Shown here piece by piece: positions 9,324 to 20,727 of a stretch of 64,000 nt of DNA. The notes under the pieces are model-generated. The model was not told the DNA's origin. It made no database searches and saw only the letters and a list, made by a program, of their open reading frames with translations. Numbering within the stretch: the stretch's first letter is position 1; each line of letters opens with the position of its first letter. The stretch spans positions 62,001-126,000 of the forward strand of contig JAAEAF010002721.1 in NCBI GenBank assembly GCA_011037195.1, written 5' to 3'. Origin of the DNA: Triatoma infestans. Its lineage: Eukaryota; Arthropoda; Insecta; Hemiptera; Reduviidae. Both the position numbers and the translations under genes were made by a program.

Positions 9324-9964
9324 ACGTTGATATAAAGTGAGTTATATTAATTATATTGTCAGTATGTTAAACAATTTGATCTTTAAGACAAGCCCCCCCC
9401 TTCCACCTCCCCGTCACCCAAATATTAACTACAGTTTATTGGTGAGAACATTTAGTTAGAAGGTTGTACAGGGTGAAGCGTGACGATGAAGTGGAGAAAG
9501 GGGGCCCAAATAATCTTATATAGAGGTGAACTATTTAGTGTTAATTTTCCAGCCCCTTAACATGTCTTAAGTTTTCGTTTTTAAAAAAGTTGATTACTAT
9601 GAAGTTTTTATACAACGAGCGGGGCCGCCGCCGGACCACATTACCTTTCCCCACTGTCTCTCACTCTACCGGTTCTAAAAATTTCTTACCAGTTTTAAAA
9701 CTAGAGTTTACTATGAAGAGGCGGGAATGAAACTTCACTCTACTTTTATATATATATATATATATGAAAGGCCTCACTAACAATCGGTTATCGGTCGCAA
9801 ATTACTGTTCCCCTCCTTCCCCAACTTGACGGTAATTTGACGATTTTAATGAATATTAATAGTTGAGTTCCGTTCTGTTTGAAACTTTAGGAGGCTGTTT
9901 ATTTATTTATTTTTTTTCTTTCTTTTGTTCTACTTTGAAAAGAAGTTCATATTAAGTGGAGTAG

Positions 9965-10000
<36 letters not shown>

Positions 10001-10035
10001 TTACGCAGTAAATCAATAGTTTACCTATTAAATAC
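9012..10035. other. AT-rich region with simple repeats
   Basis: Contains a T run near 9150, TA repeats at about 9291-9317 and 9748-9764, and a run of about 30 A at 9969-9998. The stretch 9390-9720 is less skewed and could be single-copy, but no ORF or repeat family is recognised. Confidence 0.45.
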
Positions 10036-10743
10036 ATGTAATGGTTGTAGGAGGAGATGTTGGTTGTGGATGTTGATAGATAAATAACACCTCAATATCG
10101 GTATAAGATATCTAAAAGTAAAAGTAAAGTAAAGTAAGGCCTATTTTTTTCAGGCGGGCTTAACGTCCAACTACCAAATTAGGGTCGTGGACGGGGGCGG
10201 AAGCACCTACTTTACTATTAACATTTTTTAAACAAATATAAAATTTAGTTATACGCTGGCCTCGAACTGGGGTCCTCCCACTTACAAGTCCATGCTCATA
10301 ACCAATACACCAACACCCGCCCCTATAAGATATCTATAATTGATATATATGTATATGACTGACTGCCAAGGGCTGTATACTTAACACTACAAGAACTGAA
10401 CACAGACTGACGTGGCTAAACGATATGTACAATTGAAGTGCAAGACTCTGAACAGAACTCTTTTTGACTCTGTCTCTCGTATATATATCCAACTGGCCTC
10501 ATGTAATGATTGTAGGAGGAGATGGTGGTTGTAGATGTTGATAGTTAAATAACACTTCAATATCGGTATAAGATATATAATTGATATATATGTATATGGC
10601 TGACTGCCAAGGACTGTATACTTAACACTACAAGAACTGAACAGACAGACTGACGTGGCTAAACGATATGTACAATTGAAGTGCAAGACTCTGAACAGAA
10701 CTCTTTTTGACTCTGTCTCTCGTATATATATCCAACTGGCCTC
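10036..10743 (+). repeat. About 240-bp tandem duplication, first unit split by SINE B
   Basis: Two direct units share TGTAGGAGGAGATG, CAATATCGGTATAAGATAT, GACTGACTGCCAAGG and the long TACAATTGAAGTGCAAGACT block through TCCAACTGGCCTC. The first unit (10036-10500) holds the SINE at 10114-10323. The second (10504-10743) is uninterrupted and shows the empty site. Confidence 0.85.
10114..10323 (-). mobile_element. SINE B, 210 bp, with 12-bp target duplication
   Basis: A minus-strand tRNA-derived SINE. On its own strand it starts GGGGCGGGTGTTGGTG, carries an A box (GGTGTATTGGTTATGAGC) and a B box close to the GGTTCGANTCC type, and ends in a CTTTA-type tail. It is flanked by TATAAGATATCT at 10102-10113 and 10324-10335. 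Length and end points match the copy at 20057 exactly. Confidence 0.88.
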
Positions 10744-11387
10744 TCCTCTCCTCTCTCTCGAGAGGGGCTCTTTCTCTTTGATGCGTGGTGAGGGTTCACT
10801 CGCTAGTGTGGACGAGTGGTGGGGGTTCACTACCCCTACAAACATAATAAAAAGTTTAAAAAAGAAAATGAATCTTTCAGGAAATCATTTTTCAAGAAAA
10901 TGATTAATACAGGTAATTTGCATTTTTGAAAGTTGCCAATCCCAGGATTTCCTCTCTGAAATGGACTAAAATCTTTAAAGCCTCCACAGCCATGAATGGA
11001 TAAGGTTGGCTGTTTTTATTACTTAAGTGTAGTAAGTAATAAAATGTTTCCACTGCTATTTACGCTATCAGTTTACATTTTTAACGTACCTTTAGAGCCC
11101 GCCCGTAAGGAAGTTGAACTTGACTACTTGTCAATAAGAGAGATGAGCAAAATCTAGCTCATCTTTCTGTCCACATTTTTGTGCACTTCTTCATGATTGG
11201 TTAGCAAAATTTTGTGTGTGTGTGTATATTTGTCTGTCTACAAGCTTATTTTCACATTAAAGCGCTGAATGGAATTCTAGAAAACTGGCCTATTCATTAT
11301 ATAATACGAATCAGCTATAAAAGATTTTAAAAATTGCATAAGTTATCTATGATTTTATCCATCGTAGTATATACTTCATTTTCATGG
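10744..11387. other. Unassigned sequence
   Basis: A CT-rich patch near 10745-10780 is followed by mixed sequence with short GT repeats at 11213. No protein-coding or repeat-family signal was recognised. Confidence 0.4.
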
Positions 11388-11424
11388 CACTGACCGGTTT
11401 CGGATTCTCATTTATCGCCAGAGT
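11388..11424 (-). ncRNA. Degenerate hammerhead-like motif
   Basis: On the minus strand ACT, CTGGCGA, a weak 13-base segment, GAAA, CCGGTC and AGTG follow one another. ACT and AGT could form a short stem I. The GAAACCGGTC block and a following AAAATGAAG are shared with the element at 2.3 kb. The core has G where CUGANGA requires A, and stem II pairs poorly, so it is probably an inactive relic of a related element. Confidence 0.3.
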
Positions 11425-11779
11425 ATGGCTATCAATTCGTGTAGAGAGTTGATAAGCCCGGTCAGTACCATTTCGAGTAAGCCATGACGAATAAACCATA
11501 TTAGAGGTTTGCCTTATATTAGACCAAGGTAGGGAATCTACCAAGACTGTAGACAGACATCCTCGGATGAGGTTTCATATGAGAATAATAAAAAAAAAAG
11601 AAAAATTCCCAAAACAAGTAATTAAAAAAAATATGGCAAATATTTCTATTCTGAACTAAACGGATTAAGAGGAAAGAGCTTAGTGATCTAATAGAAAAGC
11701 TATAAATATAGCATTTAGTTTATGCAAATAATAAAATATTAAAATGGTATGCTCATTCTAATAAAATATTAATTATGAA

Positions 11780-12480
11780 TCAGGGCCGTACCTCACTTAG
11801 TGGGCGAGTCCATACATAGGTTGGAGGATAGTGTAGTAGTCCACAGATATGTGGGTTAGCTGCAAATAGAGGAATGCCCAAATAAGTAATCTCGAACCGA
11901 GAGGGAAATGGTAGTTTGGACTCTTTTGGAAGTTGTAGAGAAGGCAACCAGTCTAGGAACCGGGCACCCCGAAATAAACGCCTCTGATCCTCCCAGGTTG
12001 GGGGTTGGATGCAGAACAACTAATGACCCTGCTCTATAAAAACTGACTTGTTACGGAACGAATACAAAAAAAAAAACCGGAAATTACAACGACCTAAGCG
12101 AGGATATGGATTGTTACGTTTGGCCACGTGGAATGTGTGTAGCCTTTATGAAGCTGGAGCCAATAAAATTTCAAGTCCATATTTGCAAAGTTGTATGTAC
12201 AAATATATTATGTTCAGTGGAATCTGGAGGCTTGGGCATCTGGAAAGAGAATAGAGGAGGACAGATTGCCCAGAAGTCTCCTCTATGGAAAGCCAGGGGG
12301 ATGTAGGTAAGAGGCACAGCCCGCATGAGTTGGTTAGACGATCTCGAGAAACACCTCAACCTGATGGGTGTGAGAAGATGGAAGCGGTAAGCTAAGAATA
12401 GGATTGCTTTTCCATTGTAAATGAGGCCCTGGTCCATTTTGGACTATAGTGCCCAGGGATGAAAAAGTTGATTAATCTTA
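11780..12480 (+). pseudogene. Internally deleted RTE-like LINE with both ends
   Basis: The first 270 bp resemble a LINE 5' untranslated leader (CTCCCAGGTTGGGGGTTGGA at about 11991). At 12110-12160 the frame reads LRLATWNVCSLYEAGA, the start of an AP-endonuclease domain. By 12205 it has switched to C-terminal motifs: GHLERE, then EEDRLPRSLLYGKPGG in another frame, RMSWLDDLEKHL near 12325 and GVRRWKR. The endonuclease remainder and the whole reverse transcriptase are missing. Retention of both ends with loss of the middle recalls half-LINE derivatives. No target duplication was found. Confidence 0.65.
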
Positions 12481-12489
12481 AATATATTT

Positions 12490-13592
12490 TAACAAAAAAA
12501 TTACTTACATTTAAAACGAACTCCACTATCATGAGATGCTTTTCTGGGTAACTGCAAAAAAAGGAAATTAATCCTTGCAATAAACTTTAAAATGAATTTA
12601 AAAAGACCGTTAATAAACATTTTTAAACAATATTTTAAATTGTAACAAAATCAATAAAAATATTTTCATTATTTGATTTAAATATTTACAGCATTAAATT
12701 CAATTCCTAAACCGTTTAAAAGTTCAATAAACTTTCATTATATAAAAGCTGTAGAAAAGCAAAATTAAATGTTCATAATAAAATCAATTTTTATTTTTCC
12801 AACGTAAAATTTGCATTAAATTATAAAAAATCTGTGTTTATTTACTTTTTTAATAAAAATAGAAACACATAACCTTATCTGATTTAATAAAAATTATAAA
12901 CTTAGCGCGATGAAACAGTTGTACCAACTTATAGTCGTAAAAAAAAAAACTACTGAACATCTGATAAAAAACAATAGTTTCTTTTATTTTAATTTTTATT
13001 AAAATAACAGTAATATTTTGAAAGTAACTAAAGAAGTCAAGGTGAAATAATAATAATAAAAAAAATATTTTAAATATTACAAAGAATTAAAAATATATAT
13101 CAATCGTAAAACTTAAATAGAATAATATTCAGTAACAATTAGAACTATTATTGTTCAATTGTTTATCATAGTAGTCAATCTAACCTATCTAGCTGTTTTA
13201 TATATCTCATGGTAACAAGATAATTACCTCCATTATTTATTTTAAATAACCTGCCTTTATAAAAACACTGTATGATAATTGGGTTTTTATTAAATACTTT
13301 CATAAAATAATTTATAGCATATTGTAAATTATTACAGATTTATTCTTAGAAATGTAAAAATGTCAATATAAACTATTTATTGAATGTAGATTAAAATCAA
13401 CAAAAACTAATAAGAAGCGTGTTTGTTCTTGAAAAACAAAATTGCTATCCACCGGAAATGAAAGTTAAAGCCGGAAATATTTTAAATACCTTTTAAATTA
13501 GATGTTTATAAACCGATTTGAAACTTTATATACTGTATGTTTTAACCAATTATTAATTAAGAAAATTTAATGAATTTAGCTTTAAAAATAAA
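12490..13592. other. Very AT-rich unassigned region
   Basis: About 1.1 kb dominated by A and T runs. No ORF of note, tRNA boxes or terminal repeats were seen. Confidence 0.45.
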
Positions 13593-13602
13593 TATATGTA
13601 TT

Positions 13603-13830
13603 TTTTTTTTAATTTAAGGGCGCTTCAACATCTGTGGTCATTAGCGCCCAGAGCCTTCTCAGTGCACTGCCGGCCTCCGGACAGTGTTTTCTCGCTACAG
13701 ACAACACTGTCCATCACCGAACAGTGAGCTGTAGAGGCTCCTAGGAAGAAATCTAAGGGTAGTACTGGACTCGAACCCGGGACCTCGGCGTGGGAGTCCA
13801 ACGCGCTAACCCCTTAGCTAATCCCTCCCC
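13603..13830 (-). mobile_element. SINE A with 10-bp target duplication
   Basis: A minus-strand copy. On its own strand it runs GGGGAGGGATTAGCTAAGG, GTTAGCGCGTTGGACTCC, a well-kept B box (CGGGTTCGAGTCC) and ends CCCTTAAATT plus A run. It is flanked by TATATGTATT at 13593-13602 and 13831-13840. The better B box makes it useful for defining the family consensus. Confidence 0.88.
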
Positions 13831-14007
13831 TATATGTATTGTTTTGATAATGGAGTTTAAAATAAAGTTGGCATGACGTCTTTCCGTAAAAATGTGTATC
13901 GATTGGAGTACTCGAGTGGTCAGGCCGTTTTGATGGCTTTGAGCAACACAACTCACGCTGGTTCCTTAAAAAATTGTTTGGCTTAATAGCCTTGCTCAGA
14001 GAGACAA

Positions 14008-14605
14008 AGTGCAACTGTTCTGGGTTCCTGGATACACGCGAATAGAAGGCAATGAGAGGGCGGACGGGAGGGATCCTCTTTACTTTTTTTGTGAACCTGA
14101 GTCAGCCGTTGCCGTCACTAAGCGGTTAGATTTAACTCTGGGAGACGGACAGTATTGGAGAAGTATTGGAAGGACAAGTCGGGGTGCCTCCAACCAAAAG
14201 ATTTATCAAAGACACTTAGCAGGGGGTTTCGGATTACCTCCTTTCTTTGAGTAGGATAAGACTGAGAACTTTGGTAGGCGTAGTGACTGGACACTCATAT
14301 GGGTAACCAGTTGCATAAAATAGGGAGGACATCCAGTCCCATATATAAGAATTGTGATGATGAAGTTAGGGAAACGGTGTATCACTATTTGTGTCAGTGT
14401 CCCCGTGTCGCTAGTTCTAGGTTTCATATATTTGGGAAAGCCTCACTCTCATGGGTAGGAGTTAAAGGATATCCTAGGATATTGATGGACAGACTGGCAA
14501 ACTACTGGGGAGGTTAATTAGTGGGATGAACTGGGAGGAAATTAGGGGGGAGGGGACAAAAGCCATATTGGCTTAGTCTGTAGCCAACCAGGGTTTAATA
14601 ATAAT
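14008..14605 (+). pseudogene. I-like LINE fragment, RNase H end and 3' UTR
   Basis: The reading starts inside an RNase H domain (QLFWVPGYTRIEGNERAD). It continues after frameshifts to IGRTSSPIYKNCDDEVRETV and YHYLCQCP, the C-terminal cysteine/histidine cluster. A 3' untranslated region follows, with an AAT tail at about 14597. It is closely related to the copy at 22480. The 5' side is truncated. Confidence 0.75.
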
Positions 14606-14624
14606 TAGTATTCGAGCGTATTTT

Positions 14625-14830
14625 GAGTAAAAATTCAAATGGCTCTAAATATTTTCTTTTAACTTCGCACACTAATTGCACATATAAATGCCTATCACTT
14701 TTAAATGAAATATTTTGCTATGGTAAGATTTTGAGAGGGTTCGTGGTGGTGGTGGTGGCGGGGGGATGTTAAGCTTTCCTCTAAAGTGAAACTGCAGTAC
14801 AATTATAACGGTTATATTTTCCAAGATATG
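14625..14830 (+). repeat. Family D remnant
   Basis: Decayed plus-strand piece with AAATGGCTCTAAATATTTTC, TATCACTTTTAAATGAAA and a GGTGGTGGTGG patch in the usual mid-element G-rich site. No ends are present. Confidence 0.5.
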
Positions 14831-15605
14831 GAAAGAAATTTGTCAATATTAACTGTGTAAATTGCAGTAGATTAGATTCGAAACGGGAGGGGGCTACCTC
14901 ATTCCATTGCGACCTACAATAAGAGGTCTATTGTGAATCCCCCAAAAATTATAGCACATCCCTAAGCTTCGCCCTCTTAATCAGGCCTAGCAAAGCTGAG
15001 AGTGGCTCCATCATGTGAAGTTCATGGCTTCGGGATAACTTGTCCCCAGTTGAAGAAACTTGTACCCCCCTTGTCCTCGCCAGGCCGGTATACTCACGAG
15101 GGATGTGTGCTGAGGTCACACATTACTTGCAGTGAGATAAAGTCGTGTGATTTTTTCACATGAGATGTTTCAAATGATTTCATCTCTTTAAGTGACTTCA
15201 AATAATAAAGACAGAATTTTGTTATTCAAATTATGATCACCTACTTATTTATATCTGTCAAAGAACTCAAAGTATGGGCGAATAAAAAAAATAACAACCA
15301 AAAACATTACTTAATATTCGATCAAAATATATTTCAAGTGTATTCACTTCTACTCGTAAATGGGGACACTAACAGAGCTTGGCCAGTAGATAGAGGCCAC
15401 ACAGATCAATACTTGATCCACTTGTGTTTTTTTTCACTTTTAAATTGGCCGGGGAAAAACTCTTAATAGTATACAATATTAGAGCTTAACAACTTTCAAG
15501 AAGATAAATGAAGATATATACTAACTGGGACGTACGCTATAATAATTATTGTGACAGGCAATTTTTGTGTAGCGGAGATCTCTAGCAAATGAAAAAAATT
15601 CTATG
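14831..15605. other. Unassigned mixed sequence
   Basis: The part 14880-15130 is less AT-rich than its surroundings and might be an old retroposon or single-copy DNA. No motif allows a call. Confidence 0.35.
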
Positions 15606-16195
15606 GGGTAAAGCTAGGGAGAGATGACGCACATTTCAAAGTTATGCCCTGTATCAAAATATAGGAGATATATTAAAGAGATAATGCTTATAAAACATAT
15701 GTCAACTACTATTATCTGTAAAAAAAAATGTTATTTTTCAAAATAAAGACATTCTCATTTATTCTAGAAACAAAATACAAATACACTACATTTGGCCGTC
15801 CTACTAAGGTAGGATAGATGACGCACCATAGGTAGGAGACCTCTCCTCTGTGAAGGTAACATGGCTGATCGACATGAAACTTGGTAAACACTATGTCTAC
15901 GAGTCCAACTTTAACTACAGCATGGAAATCTTTCATTTCAGTTGCAGTTAATATAGTATATAAAAATTTATTAAGCGTTATGAAAATTCAGGTATTCACC
16001 AGATTATAGCTGATGCGTATAAATGTTCGTAGAACACAGAAAAAACACACAAAATAACTGAAGAATTTTACAATATGTTCGCTTCTGATCTCTCAACACC
16101 TGGGCTAACTTCCATGTCGCCACGTGGTGGCAAACAAGAGAAGCAAAGCCTGCGTCTTCTCTCCTATCCCCGTCATCTCTCTCCTAGCTTTACCC
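15606..16195. mobile_element. Small terminal-inverted-repeat element
   Basis: The ends GGGTAAAGCTAGGGAGAGAT (15606) and its near inverse ending at 16195 (CGTCATCTCTCTCCTAGCTT then TACCC) form 25-bp arms with one or two changes. The inside has no coding potential. An extra AGATGACGCAC at about 15811 repeats part of the terminus. The structure fits a non-autonomous DNA transposon. No target duplication could be fixed, so the superfamily is open. Confidence 0.6.
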
Positions 16196-16207
16196 TAAAT
16201 ACTAAAT

Positions 16208-17045
16208 GAAAAAAATCTGATGTGAAACACTCACTCGACTTTCTCTTACACTTTTTAATACATTTTTTTTTTTTTTTTTTTTTTTAATTTTAAGGCGCAT
16301 CAATATCTATGGTTATTGGTTGCCCGGAGCCTTCTCAGTGCACTGCCGGCCTCCGGACAGTGTTCTCTCGTTACAGACAACACTGTCCTATCACCGAACA
16401 ATGAGCTGTAGAGGCTTCTAGGAAGAAAAAAAATCTAAGGGTAGCACAGCTGGACTCGAACCCGGGTCCTCCGTGTGGGAGTCTAGTGCGTTAACCACTT
16501 AGCTAATCCCTTCACTTTTTAACACAATTATACCTAAAATGATAATTTTTTTTTTTAAACATAAAATTTTACTCTGCATTGTCTTAACATAAATATAGAG
16601 ATGGTGGGGGATAAGTAGCTTATTAATCTGGACAGGTAGAGAAGTTATGATTATATTATGGCCCAGTAGAGCGATTTAAACAAACACTGAACAAACTACA
16701 TTTAAAATTTGAAATTAACGCCACAAATTTCGAATAACTGGGACATTGCTCAAAATATATATATATATATATTTTTTTTTTTTGAAAAATGTTACAAATA
16801 AAAGTGATAGGTAAGTAAGTACCCATGTGTGTAGATATTAGAAACAAAGTTTAAAGAAAATCGTTGGAGCCATTTTCATGTGAAAATCATGAAAAACTGA
16901 AAAAATAAAAACATTGAATAAGGTCATACTTCCGGTTGATGGATTTCATCCGAAATGTTTGTATCTAATGATGTAGTATGATGTGAAGGTAATACCTATC
17001 AAGTTTAGGTTTCCTACGATTTTTATGTTTTTAAGATATTCCACG
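16208..17045 (-). mobile_element. Family D repeat, copy interrupted by SINE A
   Basis: Minus-strand tail (AATCTGATGTGAAACACTC, then CGACTTTCTCTTACA) begins just after the preceding inverted-repeat element. It is cut at 16258 by a SINE A and resumes at 16513. Later blocks include AAATCGTTGGAGCCATTTT and CATACTTCCGGTTGATGG. The head is lost near 17045. A TA repeat sits at 16757-16772. Confidence 0.7.
16259..16512 (-). mobile_element. SINE A nested in family D
   Basis: A minus-strand SINE A with a long T run on the plus strand (its A tail), a B box (CGGGTTCGAGTCC) and an A-box region. CACTTTTTAA flanks it at 16249-16258 and 16513-16522. The host sequence on both sides is family D tail, so the SINE is younger than that copy. 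Confidence 0.88.
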
Positions 17046-17089
17046 AAAAATCCTACCACCTGTATTCATTAACTAAATCCCTATTCAAT

Positions 17090-17600
17090 CAGCTAACATT
17101 GTACGTTACCTTGGACTATACTTGGACAGACGATTAACATGGAATCCACATACCAGACTGAAAAGACAAGCAGCTAATCGACGCTATAAACTCCTCGCAA
17201 GGCTCATCGACAGACGATCAAAACTAAACTTAAATAACAAAAGACTTTTATATCTGCTGTTACTAAGACCAATTTGGTCATACCGGTATTGAAGTATGTG
17301 GATCAACTAAACGTTCCAATTCCCAATGCATCCAATACTTGCCCGTCAATAATTCTTCGCAAAATCCTTAATGCTTCATTTTTTATATCTAACCTCACTA
17401 TCCACAATATGATCTGAACATTCCTTTTGTCAACGACTTAGCGAAATCTCGTTTTCTCAAATTTCATTCCTCTACAGCAGCTCATTCCAATTCTCTTATA
17501 GAACGGCTCTCTTGTCTCCTACAATACCAGACAATCCCCTAAGGAGGAACCGCGATCTACTATGGTCATGACACAGTGAAATAAGTCCCATGATAACGGA
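17090..17600 (+). pseudogene. Jockey-type LINE reverse transcriptase, C-terminal remnant
   Basis: The conceptual translation includes VRYLGLYLDRRLTWNPHTR, ANRRYKLLARLIDRRSKLN, LNNKRLLYLLLLRPIW and SRFLKFHSSTAAHSN. This is the motif order of the thumb and C terminus in Jockey-clade elements. Stop codons and a frameshift near 17285 break it. There is no 5' part and no intact 3' end. Confidence 0.7.
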
Positions 17601-17789
17601 GTGTCACCATTGGCCGGCTTCTCTAATCTAAACATACTATTACTGCATCAACTATCATCACATTTATTTGTTATAACTATTGTTATAGCTGTAAATTTAA
17701 AAAAAAACAAGATTTTTACAACTGCACAGTAGCCATGCAACAAGTAAAAAAAATTAAATAATGAAATGAAAGTATGCGCTAATGCGCAC

Positions 17790-18265
17790 ACCCTGACTTG
17801 AAGTTGTGAACGACGGACGGCTATCCAGCGATAGCAGTCGTCGTAATACGCCATTATGCCCCTTGGGGTGTACGACTGTATCTCAAGACAACCGTCGTTA
17901 TGTATTTAGATGGTCGCGCGGCCATCGACGCCTTATTCGTCTTGGCAGATTTGTGGGGAGAGTGGAAGTATAGAGGGCTTGGATTAGAGGATTTAAATGA
18001 GAAGATAATTTGGAATGGAATTTTAGGTAGCGGGATTTGGGTAATGTGGAGACGAAGGGAATTTTTAGGTCAGTGTGGATAGTGAGGTTAGAGATGTAGA
18101 GAAGGGAGCATTGACGATGGTGCGTAGGATTTTAGACTGTAGGGATTGAATGCGATAAAGGTTTGTGTTTTTGGCAGTCCCATATAATTCGAGTCCGTAT
18201 GTCCAAATTGCAGCCAGTAAAGAACTGTACAGTTGTCTTTTGTCTTGGAGTGTAAGTTTTGAGTG
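17790..18265 (-). pseudogene. Jockey-type LINE C-terminal remnant, opposite strand
   Basis: On the minus strand from about 18262 the reading gives KLTLQDKRQLYSSLLAAIWT, YGLELYGTAKNTNLYRIQSL and ILRTIVNAPFST. Further on come KSRYLKFHSKLSSHLNPLI and RRRWPRDHLNT before decay. It belongs to the same clade as 17090-17600 but is a separate, convergently oriented insertion. Confidence 0.72.
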
Positions 18266-18439
18266 ATAAAAATTAAATTATCTGATAAGAAAAAACAGTA
18301 TATGGCCCATAAAAACTTGTAAGAATGAATAGACAGTAAAATTTTGCAAGTAGTTAACGATTAGAGCACAATAAATTGGTAATATAGTTCTATTCCATTC
18401 TGCAAGGATTTTGTGCATAAAATGGATCCTTGTAAATTA

Positions 18440-19170
18440 ATCAAAAGAGGGCTACCACCACTAAAAGCTGCTTGCTATTGTCTTAACTTCTCTTTCTAAA
18501 TAGATAGAAATGCAGATAACACTTCCGTTAATAACCGCATTAAATCTATAATCGCTTGGTGTGCTGCTAATAAGCTAAGTTTAAAACCTGGACAAAATAA
18601 AAGAGAGATTACTATTAAATTAGAAAATTATGTTGGGACTAAAAAAGCTCGTCAATTTCTTAGGCATTTTCATAGATTCAAAACTGAACTGGTCAGATCA
18701 AGTTAATAACGTCATGGGCAAAGTTGTCTCGTGGAATCTATGTTTTGAGAAAATTAATAATATCCGGTTGACTAGAAAGCTTTAAAGTTGGCATATTTTG
18801 CGTATGTTCATAGCCATTTTTTGCTATAGTACTAATAATTTGGGGTAATGCTGCCGAATGTAAAAAAAAATATTTAGGTTACAAAAGAAGGCAATTAGAA
18901 TCACTTTAGGTTTAGACTGATAATGACACTACCAGCCATATTTATTTTTCAATACCTCCTCGTCTACGTAAAGTGCAATGAAGGCCAATTTCTATGTTTC
19001 TCGCAAGTTCATGATCATTTCACCAGAAAACGCAATAATCTTGTCCAGAATAGAAATAGGTTGACAAAAGTTCCTGCCAGCTTCCATAGTTTGTCCATCT
19101 CTCTTTACAACTATTTACCAGACAATATAAAAATAATAACTTTGACGTGTTTTAAAACTAATTAAAAAGC
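18440..19170 (+). pseudogene. LINE reverse transcriptase remnant (CR1/Jockey group)
   Basis: Readable blocks are FLGIFIDSKLNWSDQVNNVM near 18660, then after several breaks KKAIRITLGLD near 18885. From 18923 a frame ends with HDHFTRKRNNLVQNRNRLTK and LYNYLPDNIKII. This is the typical closing region of a LINE polyprotein. It is 5'-truncated and heavily mutated. Confidence 0.6.
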
Positions 19171-20042
19171 TTGTTATTAGCTCCACCCGTTATATGAGAT
19201 ACATGAATATTTTAAAATTAAGTTTTTGTATTGACAATTTTGTGAATTCAAATTATATTGTAATTTAATCTTGCCAATAAGGATGTAGCTTTTTTTCTGG
19301 CAATAAAATGAAATATCAAAATATATAAGTACATAAATTACAAATTCCACCAAAAAAAAAAAAAAAAAAATCATTCGAACAATATTCATATTTATATTTA
19401 TACTGAAATTCATTAAATTTTTACCAATATCTGAGGCTGTGTTATTTTTCTTTTGATTCTCGACAGATCTTGGAGTTTTTCATCTGTTCTCATCTAGAAA
19501 CATTGAATTTCCCCATCGCTTATTGTATGTATCCATTACACATTTTACACCGATTTATAGGTAATAGGAAATAGTTATATTAACCACAATCAAGAAAAAA
19601 AAGAAACATGATCGTGTGGACGAACATAATCTATGATATTGGCCAGGTATGGTGTACCGAACCACCTATTCACATAGGTCAGTAACTAATGGGGAAAAAT
19701 AGGTAAATATTACATACGTCATCATATATATAATCCCCTGAAGCAAATTATGTATATTACTTGATGGAATATAATATTTAAGTAACGTTTTGTTTTCTAT
19801 TTTACATAATAATAACAATATAAAGGGTGAATATAAATTTTTTTTTATTGCCTTAAACTTTATAAAATATATTTCAACACTCAGTTCAAAGTTCAAAACA
19901 AGTAATTCATTCAAATTTCTAATAATTCCATTTAGGCTATTTTACTGTAATATTTGTAAACCAGTTGGCCCGTTTTTTTAAAAAAAAATAAATAATAAAT
20001 ACAACGCTAGTAATGTGGTTAAATCTAAAATAATTTTATTTA
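19171..20042. other. AT-rich unassigned sequence
   Basis: Only A/T-rich DNA with an 18-base A run near 19353. No gene or repeat-family signal is recognised. Confidence 0.4.
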
Positions 20043-20056
20043 TTTAGTTTTGTTAG

Positions 20057-20266
20057 AGGGGCAGGTGTTGGTGTATTGGTTATGAGCATGGACTTGTAAG
20101 TGGAAGGACCCCAGTTCGAGTCCAGCGTATAACTAAATTTTATATTTGTTTAAAAAATGTTAATAGTAAAGTACGTGCTTCCGCCTCCGTCCACGACACC
20201 TAATTTGGTAGTTGGACGTTAAGCCCGCCTGAAAAAATAGGCATTACTTTACTTTACTTACTTTAC
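20057..20266 (+). mobile_element. SINE B, intact 210-bp copy
   Basis: It starts GGGGCAGGTGTTGGTG, with A box GGTGTATTGGTTATGAGC and B box AGTTCGAGTCC. The body includes GCTTCCGCCTCCGTCCACGA and GGTAGTTGGACGTTAAGCCC, and the tail is of TTTAC units. TTTAGTTTTGTTAG (14 bp) flanks it at 20043-20056 and 20267-20280. It is the best reference copy of the family in this window. Confidence 0.9.
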
Positions 20267-20727
20267 TTTAGTTTTGTTAGCACACATAATACCTAGCACT
20301 AGAATGTGATTACAGTATAGATCACCAGATAGCGGCTAAATCAATTTTTTAGAAAAATATTTCAAAGAAATGTGACAGGTTGGGCAATTAACATGTTTTC
20401 AAGAAAATTCCCTCCAAAAAAAAAAATAATCTAGAAAAATATCAGAAAATCGCACGCACTAATGGGTTAAACGATTTTTCCTCAAAAAGTAGACTTCTTA
20501 CAATGAGGCTACCTATTATTATTACATACATATGTCTACGAATTTAATACTATACTAGGGGGCAAGGTGAAAAGTTTTCGGCCTAGCCCATAGATGGACA
20601 CTGCTACAAATGAAATTTCTGTTTTGTTATGTTGGCACACTTGTTGCCAAAAGTAAACATCAAATGTGACTTTGATCAGACAAATACTTTAAAGTAAGCG
20701 TGTTGTGTGTTTTTTTTTGAAAAAAAA

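Noticed and set aside
14009..14254. Host RNase H gene
   Set aside because: The frame is truncated, flanked by a LINE C-terminal cysteine cluster and an AAT tail, so it belongs to a retrotransposon.
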